Positions 40,156 through 50,814 of a DNA stretch of 64,000 bases are shown here, in pieces. The notes beneath the pieces are model-generated. The model did no database searches, was not told where the DNA came from, and saw only the letters and a list, made by a program, of their open reading frames with translations. The translations under genes were made by a program, and so were the position numbers. The DNA is from Acidovorax sp. NCPPB 4044 (GTDB lineage: Bacteria > Pseudomonadota > Gammaproteobacteria > Burkholderiales > Burkholderiaceae_C). The DNA is taken from the NCBI RefSeq assembly GCF_028069655.1, contig NZ_JAMCOS010000001.1, positions 2,882,001-2,946,000 on the forward strand. Reading direction: 5' to 3'. Numbering within the stretch: the stretch's first letter is position 1; each line of letters begins with the position of its first letter.

Positions 40156-40265
40156 CCCGAGCGGCTTGCGCCGCTCCCCCCTTCTCTCGCTGCGTTGCGC
40201 TTCGCGGGAAGGGGGCGACGCAGGTGGCCCGGCAAAGCCGGTTCCACGGCGTCTGCTGGCCTGGC
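40156..40265 (+). repeat. GC-rich intergenic repeat, copy B
   Basis: Directly after the flavoprotein stop. It shares with 1041-1165 the order CCCCTTCTC, GGGAAGGGGGCGAC, CCCGGCAAAGCCGGTTCC and CGGCGTCTGCTGGCCTGG. It lies between convergent genes and could also slow transcription. Confidence 0.6.
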
Positions 40266-40367
40266 CTGCTCCGCGGCCATCGGACGGGTGAGATCTGGGG
40301 CAACCCGTACGACGCGCCCTCAGCACATGCGCTTTGACCCTGAGGAACGACTGCCGCAGCGGGTGCG

Positions 40368-41699
40368 TCAGCCCGAGCCGGCGTAGCGCACGCACCCCGG
40401 GCCGGCCCGCTTGGCGGCGTACATCGCCTGGTCGGCGCGGGCCATGAGCAGTTCGATGTCGCCTTCCAGCGGGGGGTGCATGGCCACGCCGATGCTCGCA
40501 CCCACGCGCACCGCATGGCCTGCGACTTCCATCGGTTCGGAGAGCGCGTCGATGATGCGTGCGCCGATGTGCTCGGGCAGGGCCGCCTGCACGTCGGTGT
40601 CGAGCATGACCAGGAATTCGTCGCCACCGAGCCGCGCCACGGTGTCGTGCCCGCGCACGGCATGGGCGAGGCGCCGGGCCACGTAGCGCAGCACCTCGTC
40701 GCCGACCTTGTGGCCGTGGCCGTCGTTGATCTTCTTGAAACCGTCGAGGTCGATGAAGAGCAGCGCCACCGCCCCGCCCTGCGCACGGACTTCCGCCAGG
40801 GAGCGCTCGAAGCGGTTCTGGAAAGCCGAGCGGTTCTGCAACCCGGTGAGCGAGTCGTGGTTGGCCAGGTAGTGCTGCTGGCGGGATATCTCGATCTTGG
40901 CCGAGATGTCCTGGACGAGCGACATGATCGACGTCACGCGCCCCGCATCGTCGGTGAGCGCCGAGTTGAACCACTCGCAGTGCACCTCCGAGCCATCGAC
41001 CCGCCGCAGGCACGACTCGGTACGGTTGCGCGTGGCCCGGCCCGACCGCAGGTCGGCCAGCGCATCGGCCAGGTGGTGGTCCATGGCCGAGGTCACGGGC
41101 AATTCGAGCAGGCTGCGCGATTCGATCTGCACCAGGTCCTGCCAGCCCATGAGTTCGATCGCGCGGCGGGAGCAGCGCAGCACGCGCAGCTGGTCGTCCA
41201 TCTCCAGCACGGCCAGCGGGCTGTTGTCCATGTGGGACGACAGCCGCTGGTTGGCGACACGGAGCGCCTCCATGGCCACCTGCAGCTCATCCACATCGAG
41301 CGCGGCCGTCACGAAACCGAGGATGTCGCCGCGCGGTCCGCGCCAGGGCGACAGGCAGATGGTGCGCCAGGACTCGTAGCCTTCCGGGTTGAGCACCAGG
41401 CGCTGGTAGCTCACGCGTTCGCCGCGCAGCACGCGCTGCACGAAAGGAGTGAACTGGGTGTAGTTGAATTCGCCGTAGAGGTCCACCAGCGACCTGCCGA
41501 CGAGCGCCGAGGGCGGCGCCCGGAACCAGCGCGCGTATTCGTCGTTCACGTAGACAATGCGTTGCGCGCGGTTCACCACGGCCACGGTCGCGCCCACGTT
41601 GCGCGTCAGCAGATCCAGCATCTCCGGGTCGGCCGGTCCGGGCGCGAGACCCCCGGCGGGCCATGCGCCGCCATCCAACGGCAATTCGTTCGGCGTCAT
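40368..41699 (-). CDS. PAS-containing diguanylate cyclase (GGDEF)
   Basis: A 443-residue protein with two PAS-like sensor regions (about 30-150 and 160-285) followed by a GGDEF domain (about 285-443). The catalytic motif RLGGDEFLVMLD is intact, preceded by NHDSLTGLQNRSAFQNRF and FIDLDGFKKINDGHGHKVGD. There is no EAL domain and no membrane helix. It should make cyclic di-GMP in response to a cytoplasmic signal, the opposite activity to the HD-GYP protein at 17.7 kb. The start is ATG 41699; a longer frame exists but has no clear support. Confidence 0.92.
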   Translation of the reverse strand: MTPNELPLDGGAWPAGGLAPGPADPEMLDLLTRNVGATVAVVNRAQRIVYVNDEYARWFRAPPSALVGRSLVDLYGEFNYTQFTPFVQRVLRGERVSYQRLVLNPEGYESWRTICLSPWRGPRGDILGFVTAALDVDELQVAMEALRVANQRLSSHMDNSPLAVLEMDDQLRVLRCSRRAIELMGWQDLVQIESRSLLELPVTSAMDHHLADALADLRSGRATRNRTESCLRRVDGSEVHCEWFNSALTDDAGRVTSIMSLVQDISAKIEISRQQHYLANHDSLTGLQNRSAFQNRFERSLAEVRAQGGAVALLFIDLDGFKKINDGHGHKVGDEVLRYVARRLAHAVRGHDTVARLGGDEFLVMLDTDVQAALPEHIGARIIDALSEPMEVAGHAVRVGASIGVAMHPPLEGDIELLMARADQAMYAAKRAGPGCVRYAGSG

Positions 41700-41935
41700 A
41701 CGGACAGCAATCCCTCGTACCCGTCCGGAGCCACCGCCGCATGTGCGCAGTGCGGTCGAAGGCCTGGAAGCGGCTGCTTTCATCTCCCCTGCGGTGGCGG
41801 CGCAGCCTAAGGGGTACTCTTTCGGCCGCAGCTTATCACTTTCTTTTTTTAATAGAAGCCCTTGCTATGCTGCACCGCGGTGCTTCCCACGCCCTGGGAC
41901 AGCACGGGCCAGAGATCATGCGCGCAACGGCGGTT

Positions 41936-42760
41936 TCAGCCCGACCAGTTCACCCAGCCCGTCCAGGCGGTGATGAGCACCACGACACCGAACGCGATGC
42001 GGTAGTAGGCGAACGGCACGAAGCTGTGCGTGCTGATATAGCGCAGCAACCAGCGCACGCAGAGCCAGGCGCTGATGAACGAGAACACCAGGCCCACGGC
42101 GAAGAGCGGCAGGTCGGCCATCGAGAGCAGGTGGCGTTCCTTGTACAGGCTGTACACGCCCGCCCCGATCAACGTCGGGATCGCAAGGAAGAAGGAGAAA
42201 TCCGTGGCGGCCTTGCGCGACAGTCCCAGCAGCATGCCGCCGATGATGGTGGCGCCGCTGCGGCTGGTGCCGGGCACCATGGCCAGGCACTGCACCAGGC
42301 CCACCTTGAGCGCATCCAGCGGCGTCATGTCGTCCACCGACACCACGCGCACCGCGCGCGGCGCGCGGCGCTCGGCCCAGAGGATCACGAAGCCCCCCAG
42401 GATGAAGGTGGTGGCTACGACCACCGGCGTGAACAGGTGCGCCTTGATCGCCTTGCCGAAGAGAAGGGCCAGCACCACCGCGGGCAGAAAGCCGATGAGG
42501 ACGTTGAGCGTGAAGCGCTGTGCCTGCCGCTGGGTGGGCAGCGCGATCAGCGTCTCCCGGATCTTCTGCCAATAGACGAGGATCACCGCGAAGATCGCAC
42601 CCGTCTGGATGGCGATGTCGAACACCTTGGCTTTCTCGTCGTCGAAGCCGAGCAGCGCGCCGGCCAGGATCAGGTGGCCGGTGGAGGAGATGGGAAGGAA
42701 CTCGGTCAGGCCCTCGACCACGCCCATGATGGCGGCCTTGGCCAGCAAGATGAAATCCAC
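41936..42760 (-). CDS. uppP: Undecaprenyl-diphosphatase UppP (BacA)
   Basis: A 274-residue membrane enzyme with about eight helices that recycles undecaprenyl pyrophosphate for cell-wall synthesis; overexpression is known to give bacitracin resistance. The two active-site motifs are present: [19 protein letters not shown] (about 14-32) and [14 protein letters not shown] (about 160-173). It follows the outer-membrane factor gene of the efflux operon by 36 bases on the same strand, so read-through is possible. A 236-base gap at 41700-41935 before the cyclase gene has an AT-rich stretch near 41838-41866. Confidence 0.95.
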   Translation of the reverse strand: MDFILLAKAAIMGVVEGLTEFLPISSTGHLILAGALLGFDDEKAKVFDIAIQTGAIFAVILVYWQKIRETLIALPTQRQAQRFTLNVLIGFLPAVVLALLFGKAIKAHLFTPVVVATTFILGGFVILWAERRAPRAVRVVSVDDMTPLDALKVGLVQCLAMVPGTSRSGATIIGGMLLGLSRKAATDFSFFLAIPTLIGAGVYSLYKERHLLSMADLPLFAVGLVFSFISAWLCVRWLLRYISTHSFVPFAYYRIAFGVVVLITAWTGWVNWSG

Positions 42761-42796
42761 GGAAATCCTTTGTACTGGAGCAGGAACAGCCGCGGA

Positions 42797-44290
42797 TTAT
42801 CGGGGCGCGGCAGTGGCAGCCGGCGCACCGCCCGCGCCGTCCATCCAGGAGGCCTGCCAGCCGCCGCCCAGCGCCTGCACCAGCGACGCCACGGCCAGTT
42901 GCCGGTTCACCTGCAGCTGCAGCAGCGACCGCTGCGCGGAGAGCGCAGCCACCTGTGCGGTGACCACCTCGGTGTAGCCCACCTGCCCGGCGCGGTAGCG
43001 GTTGAGCAGTTGCTCCTCGGTGCGCTGCGCGGCCGAGACGGCCTCCTGCCGCAGCGGCTCCTGCGCCTGCAGCGTGCGCAGCGCGGTGAGCTGGTCTTCC
43101 ACGGCCTGGAAGGCGCCCAGCACCGTCTGGCGGTAGTTGGCCACGCGTGCCTCGCGGGCGGCACGGGCCTGCTCCACGCGCGCGGCGATGGCCCCGCCGT
43201 CGAACACCGTCTGCGCCGCCGACAGCCCCAGCGACCAGAGCGCGCCCGAGGCACTGAAGAGATCGCCCAGGCTGGTGCCGGAACGGCCGAGCGATGCCGA
43301 CAGGCCCAGGCTCGGGAAATACGCGGAGCGCTGCACCCCGATCTGCGCGTTGGCGGCGGCCACTGCCCGCTCGGCCGCGGCGATGTCGGGCCGGCGCTCC
43401 AGCAGCGTGGAGGGCAGCGCCAGCGGCACGTCGGGCACGCGCGCCACCCACGGGCCCTGCGGCAGCGCGAATGCGGCGGGCGGCTGCCCGGCCAGCACGG
43501 CGATGGCGTGCTCGTAGCCGGCACGGCTGCGCTGCACGGTGGCGAGGTCGGCGCGGGCGTTGGCCAGCTGGGTGCGCGCCTGCAGCACGTCGGATTGCGC
43601 GGCCACGCCCGCGTCGTAGCGGTTCTGGGCGATGCGCAGGCTGCGCTCGTACGCCTGCACGGTCGAGCCCAGCAGGCTGGCCTCGGCATCGGCCTCGCGC
43701 AGCTGGAAGTACGCGGCCACCAGGGACCCCACGGCCGACAGCCGCGCGGAAGCCAGATCGGCCTCGCTGGCCTGCGCATTGGCCTGGGCACTGTCCACGG
43801 CGCTGCCGAGCCGGCCCCACAGGTCGGGCTCCCAGCTTGCGCCGAGGGCGGCCTGCGTGGTGGTGCCGCGGCGCGCGGAGCCCTCGCCGCCCGCACGCGT
43901 GCCGCTGGCCGAGAGGTTCACGCCGGGCAGGAAGCCGGCGCGCTGCTCGCGCACCAGCGCCTGTGCCTGGGCATAGGCCGCCACGGCGGCGGCGATGTTC
44001 TGGTTGGACACCTGCACCTGCGCGGCGAGGCGGTTCAAGTCGTCGTCGCCGAACAGCGTCCACCAGTCGCCGCGGGGCACGGCATCGGCCGGCGCGGCCG
44101 GCTGCCAGAGCGCGCCGGCCTCCTTGAATGCGGCAGGCACCGGCGTGGCGAGCACGGGCGGCTGGTACACGGGCGCCACTGAACATGCGGTAAGCGCCAG
44201 CGGCAGCAGCGCCGCCATGCAGGCCCGCTGCGCAGCGCAGGCCAATGCGGAGCGCGCCGGGCGGCGGGAGGAAGAGAGGGCGAAGGTCAT
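42797..44290 (-). CDS. RND outer-membrane factor lipoprotein (OpmB/NodT type)
   Basis: A 497-residue TolC-like outer-membrane factor. The N-terminus is a lipoprotein signal (LLPLALTACSVAP, lipobox ending at the Cys about residue 36). Two OEP repeats follow, with SWEPDLWGRLGSAVDSAQANAQ and LGLSAAQTVFDGGAIAARVEQARA. It completes the tripartite pump made with the upstream genes. Its start overlaps the stop of the pump gene (TCAT at 44287-44290), so they are translationally coupled. Confidence 0.93.
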   Translation of the reverse strand: MTFALSSSRRPARSALACAAQRACMAALLPLALTACSVAPVYQPPVLATPVPAAFKEAGALWQPAAPADAVPRGDWWTLFGDDDLNRLAAQVQVSNQNIAAAVAAYAQAQALVREQRAGFLPGVNLSASGTRAGGEGSARRGTTTQAALGASWEPDLWGRLGSAVDSAQANAQASEADLASARLSAVGSLVAAYFQLREADAEASLLGSTVQAYERSLRIAQNRYDAGVAAQSDVLQARTQLANARADLATVQRSRAGYEHAIAVLAGQPPAAFALPQGPWVARVPDVPLALPSTLLERRPDIAAAERAVAAANAQIGVQRSAYFPSLGLSASLGRSGTSLGDLFSASGALWSLGLSAAQTVFDGGAIAARVEQARAAREARVANYRQTVLGAFQAVEDQLTALRTLQAQEPLRQEAVSAAQRTEEQLLNRYRAGQVGYTEVVTAQVAALSAQRSLLQLQVNRQLAVASLVQALGGGWQASWMDGAGGAPAATAAPR

Positions 44291-47200
44291 GGTCGTTGCG
44301 CGGAAGCGGGCAGCGCCGCGGTGCCGGCGGCGCGGCTGAGTTGTCGTTCGTTGTCCGAGGGGCGGCGGAGCCGGTCGAGCAGCACGTAGACCACGGGCGT
44401 GGTCAGCAGCGTGAGCAACTGGCTGGCGATGAGGCCGCCGATGATGGCGACGCCCAGGGGCTGGCGCAGCTCCGACCCCTGCCCGAAACCGATGGCAAGC
44501 GGCAGCGCGCCGAGGGCGGCGGCCAGCGTGGTCATCAGGATCGGGCGCAGGCGCAGCATACAGGCCTCGCGCACCGCCTCGGTGGCCGACAGGCCCCGCG
44601 CGCGCTCGGCCTCCAGCGCGAAGTCGATGATGAGGATGGCGTTCTTCTTCACGATGCCGATGAGCAGGAACACGCCGATGAGCGCGATGATGGTGAACTG
44701 CATGTTGAACAGCAGCAGCGCCAGCACCGCGCCCACGCCGGCCGACGGCAGCGTGGTCAGCACCGTGACCGGGTGGATCAGGCTTTCGTAGAGCACGCCG
44801 AGCACGATGTAGATCACCACGATGGCCGCAAGGATGAGGAAGAGCTGCTGCCCCTGGGTCTGCTGGAAGCTGCGCGCCGTGCCCTGAAAGCTGCCACGCA
44901 CGTTGGTGGGCATGGCGATGTCGGCCTCGGCCTGCTCGATGATCTGGCGCGCCTGGCTCAGCGAGGTGTTGCCGTCCAGGTTGAACGAGATGGTGGTGGC
45001 CAGTTCCGCGTCCTGGTGGTTGATCGAGGTCGGCGCCGCGCGCTCCACCACCTTTGCGATGGCGCTGAGCGGCACCATGCTCTCGGCGGTGTTGGCCAGC
45101 ACCTGCCCCGTCGAAGCGCCGCGCTGGCCGGGGTTGGCGGACGTGCCGGCCGCATTGGTGGGGTTGGCCGCGACGAAGATGTCCGAGAGCGCCGGGGGGC
45201 CGCGCGTGTATTCGGGCGCCCATTCCATGATCACCGAATACTGGTTCAGCTCGCCGTAGATGGTGGCGACGGAGCGCTGCCCGAAGGCGTTGTAGAGCGC
45301 CGCATCGACGGCCGACGCGCTCACGCCGAGCCGCGCTGCGCTGTCGCGGTCCACCTGCACGTAGGTCTCGGAGCCGTTGTCGGCCTGGTCGGTGTCCACG
45401 TCGGTCAGCAGTTCTTCCTGCTTGAGCCGGTCGGCCAGGCGCCGCGCCCACAGGCGCATGTCGGCCATGTTGTCGCTCTTGAGCGTGTACTGGTAGGTCG
45501 AGTTGCTGGAGCGCCCGCCCATGCGCAGGTCCTGCACGGGGCTGAGGAACACCTGCAGGCCCGTGATGCGCGCGAGCTGCGGGCGCAGCCGCGCCACCAC
45601 GGCCATGCTGGGTTCGCTGCGCTCGGACACGGGCTTGAGGTTCACGAACATGAAGCCGCCGCCCGCGCGGCCCCCCCCGGAAAATCCCACCACGGTGTCC
45701 ACCGCCGGGTCCTTGCGGATGATCTCCAACGCCTGCCGCAGCTTGGCCGACAGCGCCTCCGACGAGATGCTCTGGTCCGCGCGCAGGCCGCCCGCGAGCT
45801 GGCCGTTGTCCTGCTGCGGGAAAAAGCCCTTGGGGATGTGGCTGAAGAGGTAGACGTTGAGGCCGATGACCGCCACCAGCACGAGCATGACGAGCAGCTT
45901 GCTCGCCAGCGCCCAGTCGAGCGCGTGGCCGTAGCCGCGCAGCACGGCCGCCTGGCCCCGCTCCGCCCACCGCGCGAAGCGCCCCGGCGCGCCGGGCGGG
46001 CCGCCGCGCAGGCGGGCCTCCTCGCGTTCGGAACGCAGCAGCCATGCGCACATCATGGGTGTGGTGGTGAGCGAGATCACCAGCGAGATCATCACGGCCA
46101 CCGACAGCGTGATGGCGAATTCGCGGAACAGGCGCCCCACCTGCCCGTCCATGAACAGCAGCGGAATGAATACCGCCACCAGCGACAGGCTGATGGACAG
46201 CACCGTGAAGCCGACCTCCCGCGCGCCCTGCAGCGCCGCGGCCATGCGGTCCATGCCGTCCTCGATGTGGCGGCTGGTGTTCTCCAGCACCACGATGGCA
46301 TCGTCGACCACGAAACCCGTGGCGACGGTGAGCGCCATGAGGCTCAGGTTGTTGAGGCTGAACCCGAGCAGGTACATGATGCCGAAAGTGCCCAGCAGCG
46401 ACACCACGGTGGCCACGGCCGGGATCACGGTGGCGCGCGCCTTGCGCAGGAACAGGCCCACCACCAGCACCACCAGCGCGATCGAGGCCATCAGCGTGAA
46501 CTCGATCTCGCGCAGCGAGGCCCGGATCGAATTGGTGCTGTCGGAGGCCACGGCGATGCGGATGTCCGGCGGCAGCTGCGCCTGCAGCGCGGGGAGCAGC
46601 GCGCGCACGCCGTCCACCGTCTCGATGATGTTGGCCCCGGGTTGCCGGGTGATGAGCACGATGATCGCCGGCTCGGCATTGAAGAGCCCGAGCGTGCGCG
46701 TGTTCTCCACGCCGTCGATCACCTTGGCCACGTCGCCCAGGCGCACGGGCGCGCCGTTGCGCCATGCGATCACCAGGTCGGCATAGTCGGCCGCGCGCCG
46801 CGACGGCGACGGCGTGTAGATCTGCATCCGGCGCCCGTCGCTTTCGATGGCGCCCTTGGGCCGGTTCGCGTTGGAGGCCTGGATCGCCGCGCGCACGTCC
46901 TCGGTGCCGATGCCATAGCGGTTGAGCGCGAATGGCAGCAGCTCCACCCGCACGGCGGGCAGCGAGCCGCCGCCGATCTCCACGTCGCCCACCCCGTCCA
47001 CCTGCGAGATGCGCTGGCTCACCACGTTCGAGACGGCGTCGTAGATCTCGCCGGGCGTGCGCGACTTGGAGGTGAGCGCCAGGATGATGACCGGCGCATC
47101 GGCCGGGTTCATCTTGCGGTAGGTGGGGTTGCTGCGCAGCGTGGCCGGCAGGTCGGCGCGTGCCGCGTTGATGGCCGCCTGCACCTCGCGGGCCGCGCTG

Positions 47201-47505
47201 TCGATCTTGCGGTTCAGGTCGAACTGCAGGTTGATGCGGGCGGAGCCGTTGGAGCTGCTGGACGTGATCTCGTTCAGGCCCGCGATCACGCCCAGGCGCC
47301 GCTCCAGCGGCGTGGCCACGCTGGTGGCCATGGTTTCGGGGCTGGCGCCGGGCAGGCTGGCCGAGACGGAGATGGCCGGGTAGTCCACCTGCGGCAGCGG
47401 CGCCACCGGCAGCATGAAGAACGCGCCGATGCCCGCCAGCGCCACGCCGATGGTCAGCAGCACCGTGGCCACGGGCCGCTCGACGAAGGGGCGCGAGAGG
47501 TTCAC
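44287..47505 (-). CDS. RND efflux pump, MuxC/MdtC-like
   Basis: A 1072-residue RND transporter, normal length, with 12 expected helices. Characteristic blocks are [60 protein letters not shown] (the proton-relay Asp pair region in helix 4) and the C-terminal [23 protein letters not shown]. The start is a GTG at 47505 overlapping the stop of the upstream pump gene by 4 bases. With the other pump it forms a heteromultimeric MdtBC/MuxBC transporter. The cargo is unknown; relatives move novobiocin, deoxycholate and other drugs. Confidence 0.93.
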   Translation of the reverse strand: MNLSRPFVERPVATVLLTIGVALAGIGAFFMLPVAPLPQVDYPAISVSASLPGASPETMATSVATPLERRLGVIAGLNEITSSSSNGSARINLQFDLNRKIDSAAREVQAAINAARADLPATLRSNPTYRKMNPADAPVIILALTSKSRTPGEIYDAVSNVVSQRISQVDGVGDVEIGGGSLPAVRVELLPFALNRYGIGTEDVRAAIQASNANRPKGAIESDGRRMQIYTPSPSRRAADYADLVIAWRNGAPVRLGDVAKVIDGVENTRTLGLFNAEPAIIVLITRQPGANIIETVDGVRALLPALQAQLPPDIRIAVASDSTNSIRASLREIEFTLMASIALVVLVVGLFLRKARATVIPAVATVVSLLGTFGIMYLLGFSLNNLSLMALTVATGFVVDDAIVVLENTSRHIEDGMDRMAAALQGAREVGFTVLSISLSLVAVFIPLLFMDGQVGRLFREFAITLSVAVMISLVISLTTTPMMCAWLLRSEREEARLRGGPPGAPGRFARWAERGQAAVLRGYGHALDWALASKLLVMLVLVAVIGLNVYLFSHIPKGFFPQQDNGQLAGGLRADQSISSEALSAKLRQALEIIRKDPAVDTVVGFSGGGRAGGGFMFVNLKPVSERSEPSMAVVARLRPQLARITGLQVFLSPVQDLRMGGRSSNSTYQYTLKSDNMADMRLWARRLADRLKQEELLTDVDTDQADNGSETYVQVDRDSAARLGVSASAVDAALYNAFGQRSVATIYGELNQYSVIMEWAPEYTRGPPALSDIFVAANPTNAAGTSANPGQRGASTGQVLANTAESMVPLSAIAKVVERAAPTSINHQDAELATTISFNLDGNTSLSQARQIIEQAEADIAMPTNVRGSFQGTARSFQQTQGQQLFLILAAIVVIYIVLGVLYESLIHPVTVLTTLPSAGVGAVLALLLFNMQFTIIALIGVFLLIGIVKKNAILIIDFALEAERARGLSATEAVREACMLRLRPILMTTLAAALGALPLAIGFGQGSELRQPLGVAIIGGLIASQLLTLLTTPVVYVLLDRLRRPSDNERQLSRAAGTAALPASAQRP

Positions 47506-50500
47506 GGCCGGCCCTCCGCCGCGGAAGCGGGCGCCGGCACCTCCGGCGCCGCGGCGGTGCCGCGCCCCGTCCAGCGGCGCCCCACGCGGTCGAAGGCCAG
47601 GTAGATCACCGGCGTGGTGAAGAGCGTGAGCAGCTGGCTCAGCACCAGCCCGCCGAAGATCGCCAGGCCCAGCGGCCGCCGCAGCTCGGCGCCCTCGCCC
47701 CAGCCCAGCATCAGCGGCAGCGCGGCGAACAGCGCGGCCAGCGTGGTCATGAGGATGGGCCGGAACCGCAGCAGCGCCGCCTGGTGGATGGCCTCGTGCG
47801 GCGCCAGGCCCTGATGGCGCTCCGCATCGATGGCGAAGTCGATCATCATGATCGCGTTCTTCTTCACGATGCCGATCAGCAGGATGATCCCGATGATGCC
47901 GATCACGCCCAGGTCGTTGCCCGTGACCATGAGGGCGAGCAGCGCACCCACGCCCGCGGAGGGCAGCGTCGAGAGGATGGTGAGCGGGTGCACGTAGCTC
48001 TCGTAGAGCACGCCCAGCACGATGTACACGCACACCATCGCCGCCAGGATCAGCCACAGCTGGCTGGTGAGCGATTTCTCGTAGGCCCCGGCCGCGCCCT
48101 GGAACTGCAGGGACAGGCTGGCGGGCATGCCGATCTCCTGCGCAGCCGCGCGGATCGCATCCACCGCCCCGCCGAGCGACGTGCCCTCGGCCTTGTCGAA
48201 GCCCAGCGTGGCGGCCGGGTACTGCGCCACGCGTGTGACCTGCAGCGGCGCGGGCTGCTCGCGGATCGTCGCCAGCGCCGAGAGCGGCGTGGGCGTGCCC
48301 CCGCCCGTGCGCAGCTGCAGCGTGCCCAGCGCTTCGGGGCTCGCGAGCCCTTCCTGCTGCGCCTCCAGGATCACGCGGTACTGGTTGGTCTCGGTGAAGA
48401 TGGTCGAGACGATGCGCTGGCCGAAGGCGCTGTAGAGCGTGTCGTCCACCGAACTCGCGGTGACCGACAGGCGCGAGGCCGTCGCACGGTCGATGTCCAC
48501 GAAGGCCGAGAGGCCCTGCGCCCCCGCATCGGTGGTGGCATTGCGCACCTGCGGCACGGTGCGCAGGCGCTCCACGAGCTTGTTCGTCCAGGCGTTCACC
48601 TCGGCGGAATCGACGCCGCCGATGGTGGCGCGGTATTCCGTGGGGCCCGTTTCCGCGTCGATGGTCAGGTCCTGCGTGGGCTGCAGGTACAGCGTGACGC
48701 CCGCCACCGCCTGCACGCGCTCGCGCAGCCGCTGCATCACGGCCTCCTGGCCATCCCGCCCATCCTTCAGGTTGATGAGCATGCGGCCGGAGTTCAGCAT
48801 GGTGTTGTTGGCGCCGTCCACCCCCACGAACGCGCTGAGCGAGGCCACGTCGGGGTCCTGCAGGAGGGCGCGCGCCGCGGCCTGCTGCAGCTCGCTCATG
48901 CGCGCGAACGACACGTCCTGCGCGGCGACCACGCGCGCCTGCAGCTGGCCCGTGTCCTGCGTGGGGAACAGCCCCTTGGGGATGAGCACGTACAGCAGCA
49001 CCGTGAGCGCCAGCGTGAGCAGCGCCACCAGCAGCGTGGCGCCCTGGTGGCGCAGCACCCACTGCAGCCAGCCGTCATAGCGCACCACCACGCGGTCGAA
49101 GCCGCGCTGGATGGCGCCGCCCACGCCGCGCGGCGGCGTGTCGGGCACGGCCCGCAGCCAGCGCGCCGCCATCATGGGCACCAGCGTGAGCGACACCACC
49201 GCCGAGATCAGGATGGTGAGCGCCAGCGTCACCGCGAATTCGCGAAACAGCCGCCCCACCACGTCGCTCATGAACAGCAGCGGAATCAGCACCGCGATGA
49301 GCGACACGGTGAGCGAGATGATGGTGAAGCCGATCTGCGTGGCGCCCTTGAGCGCCGCCTGGAACGGCGGCTCACCCTCTTCGATGTAGCGCGCGATGTT
49401 CTCGATCATCACGATGGCATCGTCCACCACGAAGCCCGTGGCGATGGTGAGCGCCATCAGGCTCAGGTTGTTCAGGCTGTAGCCCAGCAGGTACATCACG
49501 CCGCAGGTGCCGATGAGCGAGATCGGCACCGCCAGGCTGGCGATCACCGTGGCGCGCAGGCTGTGCAGGAAGAAGAAGATCACCAGCACCACCATCAGCA
49601 CCGCCAGCACCAGCTCCATCTCCACGTGGTGCACCGAGGCGCGGATGCCGGTGGTGCGGTCGGAGAGCACCTCGACGTCCAGGCTGGCCGGCAGACCTGC
49701 CCGCAGCTCGGGCAACTGGCGCTGGATGCTGTCCACCGTGGAGATGACGTTCGCGCCCGGCTGGCGCTGAACGTTGAGGATGATGGCCGGGGTCAATGTG
49801 GCCCCCACGCTCCCGGCTTCGCCTGGTTCGCTGCCCCCCGGGGGGGCGCTCGCCGCCTTGGGGCGGCCCGGCGGCGGCTCGGTGGCCCCCACTCTCCCCG
49901 CTTCGCGTGGTTCGCTGCCCCCCGAGGGGGCCTCCGCTGGCTTGGAGCGGTCCGGCGCGGCGCGGACGCCGGCCCAGGCGCGCAGGCGGTCGTTCTCGGC
50001 GCCGTTCACCACGCGCGCCACGTCGATCATGCGCACGGGCGCGCCGTTCTTCCACGACACGATCAGGTTGCGGTAATCGTCGACCGTGAGCAGCTGGTCG
50101 TTGGCGTTGATGGTGTAGGCGCGCTGCGGGCCGTCGAAGCTGCCCTTGGCGCTGTTGGCGTTGGCCGAGGTGATGGCCGTGCGCAGCGTGTCGAGCCCGA
50201 TGCCGTAGGAGGCCAGCGCCTTGGTGTCGGCCTGGATGCGCACGGCCGGCCGCTGGCCGCCCGCGAGCGTGACGAGGCCCACGCCCGGCACCTGGCTGAT
50301 CTTCTGCGCCAGCCGCGTGTTGACGAGGTTCTGCACCTCGGTGAGCGGCAGCGTGTCCGAGCTGATGGCCAGCGTGAGCACCGGCGCATCGGCCGGGTTC
50401 ACCTTGGCATAGACGGGCGGCGCCGGCAGGTCGGTGGGCAACAGCGAGGTGCCCGCGTTGATGGCGGCCTGCACCTCCTGCTCGGCCACGTCCAGGGCCA

Positions 50501-50795
50501 GGCCCAGGTCGAACTGCAGCGTGACGATGGAGACGCCCGCGGCGCTCGTGGAGGCCATGCGGGCCAGCCCCGGCATCTGCCCGAACTGGCGCTCCAGCGG
50601 CGCGGTGACGTTGCGGCTCATGACCTCCGGGCTCGCGCCCGGGTAGAGCGTCTGGACCTGGATGGTCGGGTAGTCCACCTGCGGCAGGGCCGACAGGGGC
50701 AGGAAGCGGAATCCCACCAGCCCCGCCAGCACGATGGCCAGCATGAGGAGCGCGGTGGCGACGGGCCGCTCGATGAAAGGACGCGACGGGCTCAT
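47502..50795 (-). CDS. RND efflux pump, MuxB/MdtB-like, with repeat insertion
   Basis: A 1097-residue RND transporter with [60 protein letters not shown] and [22 protein letters not shown]. Between the porter-domain sequence [12 protein letters not shown] and [18 protein letters not shown], where E. coli MdtB has only a few residues, about 56 extra residues occur (Gly/Pro/Ser/Glu/Ala-rich). They come from two 84-bp tandem units (49798-49965), each keeping the frame. The extra loop may project from the periplasmic porter domain; assembly may tolerate it. The gene lies 19 bases after the adaptor gene. Confidence 0.92.
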   Translation of the reverse strand: MSPSRPFIERPVATALLMLAIVLAGLVGFRFLPLSALPQVDYPTIQVQTLYPGASPEVMSRNVTAPLERQFGQMPGLARMASTSAAGVSIVTLQFDLGLALDVAEQEVQAAINAGTSLLPTDLPAPPVYAKVNPADAPVLTLAISSDTLPLTEVQNLVNTRLAQKISQVPGVGLVTLAGGQRPAVRIQADTKALASYGIGLDTLRTAITSANANSAKGSFDGPQRAYTINANDQLLTVDDYRNLIVSWKNGAPVRMIDVARVVNGAENDRLRAWAGVRAAPDRSKPAEAPSGGSEPREAGRVGATEPPPGRPKAASAPPGGSEPGEAGSVGATLTPAIILNVQRQPGANVISTVDSIQRQLPELRAGLPASLDVEVLSDRTTGIRASVHHVEMELVLAVLMVVLVIFFFLHSLRATVIASLAVPISLIGTCGVMYLLGYSLNNLSLMALTIATGFVVDDAIVMIENIARYIEEGEPPFQAALKGATQIGFTIISLTVSLIAVLIPLLFMSDVVGRLFREFAVTLALTILISAVVSLTLVPMMAARWLRAVPDTPPRGVGGAIQRGFDRVVVRYDGWLQWVLRHQGATLLVALLTLALTVLLYVLIPKGLFPTQDTGQLQARVVAAQDVSFARMSELQQAAARALLQDPDVASLSAFVGVDGANNTMLNSGRMLINLKDGRDGQEAVMQRLRERVQAVAGVTLYLQPTQDLTIDAETGPTEYRATIGGVDSAEVNAWTNKLVERLRTVPQVRNATTDAGAQGLSAFVDIDRATASRLSVTASSVDDTLYSAFGQRIVSTIFTETNQYRVILEAQQEGLASPEALGTLQLRTGGGTPTPLSALATIREQPAPLQVTRVAQYPAATLGFDKAEGTSLGGAVDAIRAAAQEIGMPASLSLQFQGAAGAYEKSLTSQLWLILAAMVCVYIVLGVLYESYVHPLTILSTLPSAGVGALLALMVTGNDLGVIGIIGIILLIGIVKKNAIMMIDFAIDAERHQGLAPHEAIHQAALLRFRPILMTTLAALFAALPLMLGWGEGAELRRPLGLAIFGGLVLSQLLTLFTTPVIYLAFDRVGRRWTGRGTAAAPEVPAPASAAEGRP
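49798..49965 (-). repeat. Two tandem 84-bp units inserted in the pump gene
   Basis: Unit 1 (49798-49881) and unit 2 (49882-49965) share the order GTGGCCCCCACTCTCCCCGC, TTCGCGTGGTTCGCTGCCCC, CCGAGGGGG and GCTTGGAGCGG, with scattered differences. Each is 28 codons long, so the reading frame is preserved. The C-rich and G-rich halves could form a hairpin. Confidence 0.85.
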
Positions 50796-50814
50796 GGGCG
50801 AACGGCGCGGCGGA

